From Treponema sp. (lineage in GTDB: Bacteria; Spirochaetota; Spirochaetia; Treponematales; Breznakiellaceae), in contig JAISZZ010000060.1 of assembly GCA_031284385.1 (NCBI GenBank), positions 1 through 11,231 of the forward strand: a stretch of DNA of 11,231 nt. The letters run 5' to 3'. Numbering within the stretch: the first letter of the stretch is position 1; every line of letters begins with the position of its first letter. Positions 6,964-11,231 of this stretch are shown piece by piece. The notes under the pieces are model-generated. The model was not told where the DNA came from, made no database searches, and saw nothing but the letters and a program-made list of their open reading frames with translations. Both the position numbers and the translations under genes were made by a program.

Positions 6964-8189
6964 ATGAATCAATTAAAAAATCGGAAAACTATTTGGGGGG
7001 GGGGGGGGTATTACTCAGCATTTTTTTATCACTTAACACTGTCGGAGCGTTTGCGGAAGGAACTGTTTTTACAGGGATAATCAATCTTTTACCCGATAGT
7101 TTTGTGCTTCCGTCAATAGGTTTGATAAACATAGTATACGGTAACTATAGCTCTGTGGAATTAGGCGCGATAAATGTTGTTGAATCATCATTATTTGGGG
7201 CGCAGGCCGGAATCGTAAATATTGTAGGCCAAAGTACGCAGGGCGCTCAGATCGGCCTTTTCTTGAATTCAAACTATGATGACATGGTAGGCGCACAGAT
7301 TGGCAGCGTTAATATAAACGGTGGAGAAACAACCGGCCTGCAAATCGGTTTGTACAATGAAGTCGCGGATATTTTAACAGGCGTGCAAGCCGGCGGCTTT
7401 AATTTCGTAGGTGGACGCTACACAGACGGCGACCAAATTGGAATAATCAATATGAGTTCCGGTGTTTTTACCGGAAGGCAGACAGGCGGCATAAATAGTT
7501 TGAAAGAAGGTATAAACGGCCTTCAATCCGGTATTATCAATTATTCAAAAAATTTTGTAGAAGGCGGGCAGATTGGTGCAATCAATGTAGTCACCGGAAG
7601 TTTAACCGGTTTACAACTTGGCCTATTTAACTATACCGAATCTGTGGACGATGGACTGCCCATAGGGCTATTTTCTGTTGTACGCGATAACGGCTACTTC
7701 GCGCTTGAAACATCGTATTCAAATTTATCGTTAGATTTGAGGATAATAAGCGGCCTATGGTATTTTTATTCCGGCGTATCGCTCGCAGTAAGCATAGCGG
7801 AGATACCATCGGTTTCCATTTCATTCAGCTTAGGTTCTCTTATCCCAATACTCAACAATGTATTTTATAACAGCGCTTATTTTGTTCCAGACATACGCTT
7901 CGTTATGCCTATAACGCGATATATTTTGCCACTTATCCTCGATGAAAAAACATATAATATGGTAAAGGAATACATGGATGTATTTTCTTTTTCGGCTCTT
8001 GTGTCTCCAAAATTTGGATTTTATTTGACAAAAAATGTGATGCTTGCGGCTGGACCGACATTCGCGCTCGAATTCAATCCTGATTACATATATCCTAATT
8101 TTGAAAGTGTAGCGGCTTACATTCACGAGCCTGATTTACGTTTTGTTTTGGGCTTTGAAGTCTTAATCCGTTATGAATTAATTTATTAA
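6964..8189 (+). CDS. Surface repeat outer-membrane protein, probably phase-variable and OFF
   Basis: The long frame (6993-8189) encodes about 12 imperfect units of 15-16 residues with the core GxQxGxxN (GAQIGSVN, GLQIGLYN, GDQIGIIN, GLQSGIIN, GGQIGAIN, GLQLGLFN), then a C-terminal region of alternating hydrophobic strands like an outer-membrane barrel. This resembles the Leptospira LA_2272-type surface repeat proteins; function is unknown. The frame has no ATG near its start: TGA at 6954 closes it upstream and the only start available is a TTG at 6993. An ATG at 6964 begins MNQLKNRKTIW and then enters 14 G. With 14 G it runs out of frame and stops within about 40 codons. With 12 or 15 G it continues as GGGGVLLSIFLSLNTVGAFA-EG, a complete signal peptide with positive charge, hydrophobic core and AFA cleavage site. 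The TTG form would lack the charged start. A sequencing indel in the homopolymer is the main alternative. Confidence 0.75.
6995..7008 (+). repeat. Poly-G tract, 14 bases, within signal-peptide codons
   Basis: Fourteen consecutive G occur here; I noticed no other run of this length in the window. It lies 31 bases after the ATG at 6964 and inside the codons joining the charged and hydrophobic parts of the signal peptide. Such tracts change length by slipped-strand mispairing and are known contingency switches in Treponema pallidum and Campylobacter. Lengths divisible by three would be ON; 14 is OFF. Confidence 0.9.
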
Positions 8190-8237
8190 CATGAATTTTT
8201 TACAAACATTGAAGTTTGCCGGGCAAGCTGGCTGCCG

Positions 8238-8597
8238 CTACGCACGGTCAGGACGCAAAACTTCGGCGCCGCTGCGGTAGATGTGTCGCGGAATCACGCA
8301 CGATTCCATATAACAATGCATCAGGCAGCGTATTGTATGTTCCAAAGCACCCTGCGACTTAGCTTCTTGAACGGCAAACAGGGCTGTTTCTTCGGCGCGT
8401 CCTGATTTCCGCAGCGCAGCCGCGGGATTTATCGCGTTAATATCATCCGTAACAGAGAATTGCAGCGATACGATATCTTCTTCATTAATATTATTCTGCG
8501 AAAGAAGCTCGTCATACATGGCTGTAACCTGTTTAATTATATCATTTTCGCTGTTTATACATTGCACCGCGCCGCGCAGCGCGAATAATTTTTTCAT
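8238..8597 (-). CDS. aroH: Monofunctional chorismate mutase, AroH type
   Basis: This cytoplasmic enzyme rearranges chorismate to prephenate, the branch-point step towards phenylalanine and tyrosine. The 119-residue protein follows the Bacillus subtilis AroH fold and carries its active-site residues at matching positions: Arg8 (LRGA, equivalent to Arg7), Arg63 (ALRKSG), Glu78 (VQEAK), Arg90 (TIRCLMH), Tyr107 (HIYRSG) and Arg115 in the C-terminal VLRPD. SVTDDINAINPAAALR matches the family's SxTxDLxxxFPAxAxR stretch. The C-terminal tail is slightly shorter than in B. subtilis (127 residues). The start ATG overlaps the stop of the upstream membrane-protein gene by four bases (ATGA), with GTGGA just before it, so the two are cotranslated. 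No other aromatic-biosynthesis gene is adjacent. It ends in TAG, 48 bases from the convergent surface-protein gene. Confidence 0.9.
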   Translation of the reverse strand: MKKLFALRGAVQCINSENDIIKQVTAMYDELLSQNNINEEDIVSLQFSVTDDINAINPAAALRKSGRAEETALFAVQEAKSQGALEHTIRCLMHCYMESCVIPRHIYRSGAEVLRPDRA

Positions 8598-9004
8598 TCC
8601 ACATTTCCTTTTGATAAAACTAGAATAACGGCGGCCAATCCTGCCAAGATAAACGAGAATAATCCTGGAAACAATAATGTTATCCCTTTTTCCGCAAAAA
8701 CGCGGTCAAATTTACGGCGCTTCTTTGTAACTAGAACGCGGAGAAATGACAGCGGCGAAATGCGATATTTGCGCGTTATCTCCGTAAACGCTATGTAAAA
8801 AACAAAATCTAAAAAAGAATATATCGCTGTAAATAGTCCGGCATAAATTATTGTATTCAGTAAAAAAAATTGTGTCCTATCCGTAAATCCACGCAGACTG
8901 CCAAGAACATAAAGAAATACCGCAAAACAAATAAGCGCCGTCAATGGAAAAAACACTACAGAACGCAGCTTTGAATAAAATTTCTGTTTTATATCGCTAG
9001 TCAT
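8594..9004 (-). CDS. Small integral membrane protein, unknown function
   Basis: I do not recognise the family. The 136-residue product has three hydrophobic stretches predicted to span the membrane: about 16-36 (VVFFPLTALICFAVFLYVLG), about 46-73 (FFLLNTIIYAGLFTAIYSFL and onward) and about 107-131 (ITLLFPGLFSFILAGLAAVI). A basic cytoplasmic-type loop, RVLVTKKRRKFDR, lies between the second and third; by the positive-inside rule this loop would face the cytoplasm. No signal peptide cleavage site or catalytic motif is visible. Its TGA stop overlaps the aroH start, and it begins 81 bases after the LolA-like gene, so the three may form one transcript. The ribosome site before the ATG is poor; no better in-frame start is seen. 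Confidence 0.7.
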   Translation of the reverse strand: MTSDIKQKFYSKLRSVVFFPLTALICFAVFLYVLGSLRGFTDRTQFFLLNTIIYAGLFTAIYSFLDFVFYIAFTEITRKYRISPLSFLRVLVTKKRRKFDRVFAEKGITLLFPGLFSFILAGLAAVILVLSKGNVE

Positions 9005-9085
9005 TGCAGCACGTTACAGCGATTTTATATTGGGCATCCGTGAATCTTGCTGGTATTTCCAAAATGATTACTGACCTTCAATAAT

Positions 9086-9856
9086 TTAATTTACCTTGCC
9101 TGTTTCCAGATAGCTTGTTGTAAACGCGCTTTCAGGAATTTTATTGTCATACACAAGCTGTAATATGTTTATTGTTGTAGACGTATTAGCATTGATGGTT
9201 GTCATCCTTGAAACCCACGGAGAAAGCCGTCCCTGCACATCTTTGAATTCCAGAATTTCATAACGTTTAATCAATACATCTTTTTTATCATACAATTCTA
9301 ATTTATAATTTACATAATTATTTTTATCTATCCACTAAACCATTTTACTATACTGATAGGATTTGTCTTTAGGCGTTGATTCTATTACATAACAACTGCT
9401 GCCGTTCAGTGTTTCCTCACGTAAAATTTTATGCGTATCCTTATCAACATCGCGGTCGGTGGAGGAAATATCATCATATGACATATCTGTCCCAACAAAA
9501 CTTCCTCCTCCTGCCCGAGCTGCGATACGTCTTACTTTTTTAGGCTCCGGCATATATATCCAGCGGTCATCCTCGTTATTTTTATTTTGCATTGTAAGAA
9601 AACGGGTGCCTTTTACCGATGCCGGGCTCAAAAATTCCACGACGGTACGGCTGCCGTCAGGCCCGTCTTTTGAAAACTGCTTTATGACGCGCTCACTTGT
9701 GGAACCGTTCTTGGCGGTCAGCGTCATTTTTGACTGCGATTGCGCGCTGTCAGACTTTATCCTGTTACGCGACGTGTTGATAATGTCGTCAGCATTTTGT
9801 GCCGGCAAATAAACGGCGGAAAGTATAATAAAACTAAATAATATGAATTTTCTCAT
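9086..9856 (-). pseudogene. LolA-like outer-membrane lipoprotein-sorting protein, split by in-frame TAG
   Basis: The product resembles the periplasmic LolA-like family (outer membrane lipoprotein-sorting protein, as in treponemal Tp0789). Residues 1-20 are a signal peptide (MRKFILFSFIILSAVYLPAQ). The body has family-like features: MTLTAKNGSTSERVIKQFSK, VVEFLSPASVKGTRFL, DDRWIYMPEPKKVRRIA and GTDMSYDDI. The frame reads 173 codons to SYQYSKMV, meets TAG at 9335-9337, and continues in the same frame as WIDKNNYVNYKLELYDKKD, then LSPWVSRMTT, to YLETGKVN and TAA. YSK-x-x-x-WIDK is normally continuous in this family, so one codon has become a stop; without it the protein would be 256 residues, normal length. 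The truncated form would lose the C-terminal third. The ATG at 9856 is chosen from the signal peptide and the promoter just upstream; a TTG at 9901 lies upstream of that promoter. Confidence 0.75.
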
Positions 9857-9866
9857 GATAAATTTT

Positions 9867-9895
9867 AGCATACTTTCTGGCGAATTCGCTGTCAA
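9867..9895 (-). promoter_or_regulatory. Promoter of the LolA-like gene
   Basis: On the minus strand TTGACA (9895-9890) and TATGCT (9872-9867) are 17 bases apart, a near-consensus sigma-70 promoter. The ATG at 9856 begins only 10 bases after the -10 box, so the transcript would have almost no leader. This also explains why no Shine-Dalgarno precedes the ATG. Confidence 0.65.
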
Positions 9896-9999
9896 TGGCA
9901 AAACTGCGTTGTCTGAAAATTAAGAAGGCCTAATTTGCGCGGCACGCGGCGGCAAGGCTCAGTCAGGCATTCGCTTCGCTGCAAGCTCAAACACCGCAA

Positions 10000-10782
10000 T
10001 CACTCATTGGGCAGGCAGAAAAAGCGGTTTGAATTTTCCCAGAGTATATCGGCAGTCTCTTCCAGACTGAGTTTAACCATATCGGCGAGACAACGTGCCG
10101 TCATTGGCAGGAATTTCGGCATATTTCGCTTGCCACGATGCTCGGCAGGCACCATGAAGGGGCTTTCTGACTCGATAAGTATCCTGTCAAGTGGTAGTAC
10201 ACCTATCGTTTCGTGCAGATTGCGGGCATTACGGTATGTAAGGTTGCCCGCAAATGAGAAGTAAAGATTCAGGTTGAGGGACAGAACTCTTCTGGCATAC
10301 TCAGCGTTTTCGGAATAGCAGTGCAGTACGCCTCCTTTGGGTGGCAGCCGGTCTCGCAGAATATCCAGCACATCGCGTCCCGCATCGCGGTTATGAATTA
10401 TGACTGGATAGTTCAATTTGGCCGCAAGGTCGAGTTGAGTAATAAACAGTTCTATCTGGGACTTCTTATCGCCGTACTTATGATAGTAATCGAGGCCTAT
10501 TTCACCTATCGCGATTACACGCGGCAAATGGAGGCTCTGTTCCACTGTTTGCATCCAATTTTTGCCCGGATTCTGCACTTCGGACGGGGAAACGCCCGCG
10601 GCGTGATAAACATTTGCCGCAGACTTAAGATTTTCGTAAACCTTAACAAAATCATGCAGACTGTTACATATAGAAACAATTCTTGAAACGCCTGTCTGAC
10701 GCGCTTCCTGCGTTACCAGCAGTTGTTCTATTGGGTCATCAAATATTAAACCTATATGGGCATGAGTATCAAAAAATTGCAT
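10000..10782 (-). CDS. tatD: TatD-family metal-dependent hydrolase
   Basis: TatD proteins are cytoplasmic TIM-barrel metalloenzymes with DNase (3'-5' exonuclease) activity in the characterised members. The 260-residue length is typical. Motifs in order: DTHAH (His7, His9), AAGVSPSE (63-68), AIGEIGLDYY with Glu94, PVIIHNRDA with His130, GGVLHCYSEN with His154, LILIESESPFM-like strand at 201-210, and EHRGKRNMP. Two departures from the family are visible: the GxHP motif reads GVSP (Ser65), and the ETDSP catalytic/metal Asp is Glu206 (ESESP). Activity may be altered, although Glu could still coordinate metal. The ATG at 10782 has GGA six to seven bases upstream. The gene is followed on the same strand, after about 100 bases, by the separately promoted LolA-like gene. 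Confidence 0.88.
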   Translation of the reverse strand: MQFFDTHAHIGLIFDDPIEQLLVTQEARQTGVSRIVSICNSLHDFVKVYENLKSAANVYHAAGVSPSEVQNPGKNWMQTVEQSLHLPRVIAIGEIGLDYYHKYGDKKSQIELFITQLDLAAKLNYPVIIHNRDAGRDVLDILRDRLPPKGGVLHCYSENAEYARRVLSLNLNLYFSFAGNLTYRNARNLHETIGVLPLDRILIESESPFMVPAEHRGKRNMPKFLPMTARCLADMVKLSLEETADILWENSNRFFCLPNE

Positions 10783-10828
10783 GATTTATCCAAAACCCTG
10801 ATAACATCCGCAAAAAATAAATATGGCT

Positions 10829-10931
10829 AGGACAACGCTGATTGATTTGTGTCTGCGCCAACTACATTGGCGGCCAACTATGCTGATACATCATCGTTAC
10901 CCTATGCATTTGCTCATTTTATTACGCAAAT
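10829..10931 (+). repeat. Nested-hairpin repeat, copy A
   Basis: The outer arms AGGACAACGCTGAT (10829-10842) and ATCATCGTTACCCT (10890-10903) pair at 11 of 14 positions. Inside, CGCCAA (10856-10861) pairs with TTGGCG (10867-10872). The tail 10889-10931, from CATCATCGTT to ATTACGCAAAT, closely matches copy B with four substitutions. It lies just upstream of tatD. Confidence 0.8.
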
Positions 10932-11124
10932 ACTGTATTAAAGCAACACTGATTTATGCAGATGCACATAAATTATTACTTTCCTAACGCCATTTTATTC
11001 GTAACGCGGCTGCTTTACCGCCATAACGCTAAAACTTAGCCAAGCGGCTTTTTCACCCTTTTATACCGAAAGAGTATTCTAACATTATCGCAAAATTTCG
11101 TCAAGTGATAAAATGAAGATGTAC
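10932..11124. other. Gene-free spacer between repeat copies
   Basis: No gene is seen on either strand. GCAACACTGATT at about 10943-10954 resembles the left arm of the flanking repeats and may be a solo repeat end. The rest is AT-rich and without recognisable signals. Confidence 0.4.
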
Positions 11125-11231
11125 AGGGCAACGTCATTTAACTTAGGGCAACGCTGATTAACTTGAAGCCTCGCCAACGAAGTTGGCGCATCATCGTTGC
11201 CCTATGTATTTGCTTATTTCATTACGCAAAT
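11125..11231 (+). repeat. Nested-hairpin repeat, copy B, with duplicated left end
   Basis: The outer arms AGGGCAACGCTGAT (11145-11158) and ATCATCGTTGCCCT (11190-11203) pair at 13 of 14 positions. Between them CGCCAAC (11172-11178) pairs perfectly with GTTGGCG (11182-11188) around GAA, so the unit can form a hairpin within a hairpin. A second copy of the left end, AGGGCAACGTCATTTAACTT, precedes it at 11125-11144. The tail TATGTATTTGCTTATT and onward matches copy A to the window edge, where the repeat may continue. Confidence 0.85.

Noticed and set aside
9335..9337. Genome-wide TAG recoding
   Set aside because: aroH ends at TAG at its expected length, and the other genes use TAA or TGA normally.
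9935..10264. Plus-strand frames opposite tatD
   Set aside because: They are antisense shadows; the minus strand encodes a complete TatD with metal-ligand motifs.
10829..11231. Insertion sequence or integron
   Set aside because: The repeats are short and hold no transposase or integrase frame; any mobility would have to be supplied in trans.

Overview
The window looks like a host-associated spirochaete, most likely a treponeme. This is inferred from the gene set rather than from any marker gene: a group-B-type [FeFe] hydrogenase and acetate kinase (fermentative H2 and acetate metabolism), a CheW chemotaxis adaptor, a spirochaete-style lipoprotein with a BspA/TpLRR leucine-rich repeat, a repeat-rich outer-membrane protein of the kind seen in Leptospira and Treponema, and a poly-G tract like those that switch treponemal surface genes. 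No rRNA, tRNA, CRISPR array, transposase or phage gene is visible.

Layout. 2-1204 (+) is the 3' part of an [FeFe] hydrogenase, cut by the window edge. Its stop codon abuts a short hairpin repeat. About 440 bases without a gene follow (1261-1699), with small palindromes, then cheW (1700-2167, +) behind a recognisable promoter. A leader with two hairpins precedes acetate kinase (2396-3736, +), which ends in a 13-bp perfect hairpin. From 3821 to 5744 (+) there is a two-gene envelope unit: an LRR lipoprotein, then, after one base, a signal-peptide/Pro-Gln-linker/OmpA protein. A strong bidirectional terminator separates it from a convergent gene (5858-6676, -) for a secreted protein with a CsgG/LpoB-like C-terminus. 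Divergent from that is a surface repeat protein (6964-8189, +) whose signal-peptide codons contain a run of 14 G. With 14 G the only ATG is out of frame; 12 or 15 G would restore it, so this is probably a phase-variable gene captured OFF.

8238-10782 is all minus strand: tatD, then a LolA-like periplasmic lipoprotein-sorting protein interrupted by an in-frame TAG, then a small three-helix membrane protein overlapping aroH (chorismate mutase) by 4 bases. 10783-11231 has no gene. It holds two copies of a nested-hairpin repeat whose third, internally deleted copy sits at the end of the hydrogenase gene.

How it fits together: hydrogenase and acetate kinase belong to fermentation. The middle and right hold cell-envelope functions: peptidoglycan anchoring, lipoprotein, surface antigen and lipoprotein sorting. 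I see no defence or biosynthetic system. The most unusual elements are the poly-G switch, the nested-hairpin repeat family and the amber-interrupted LolA-like gene.
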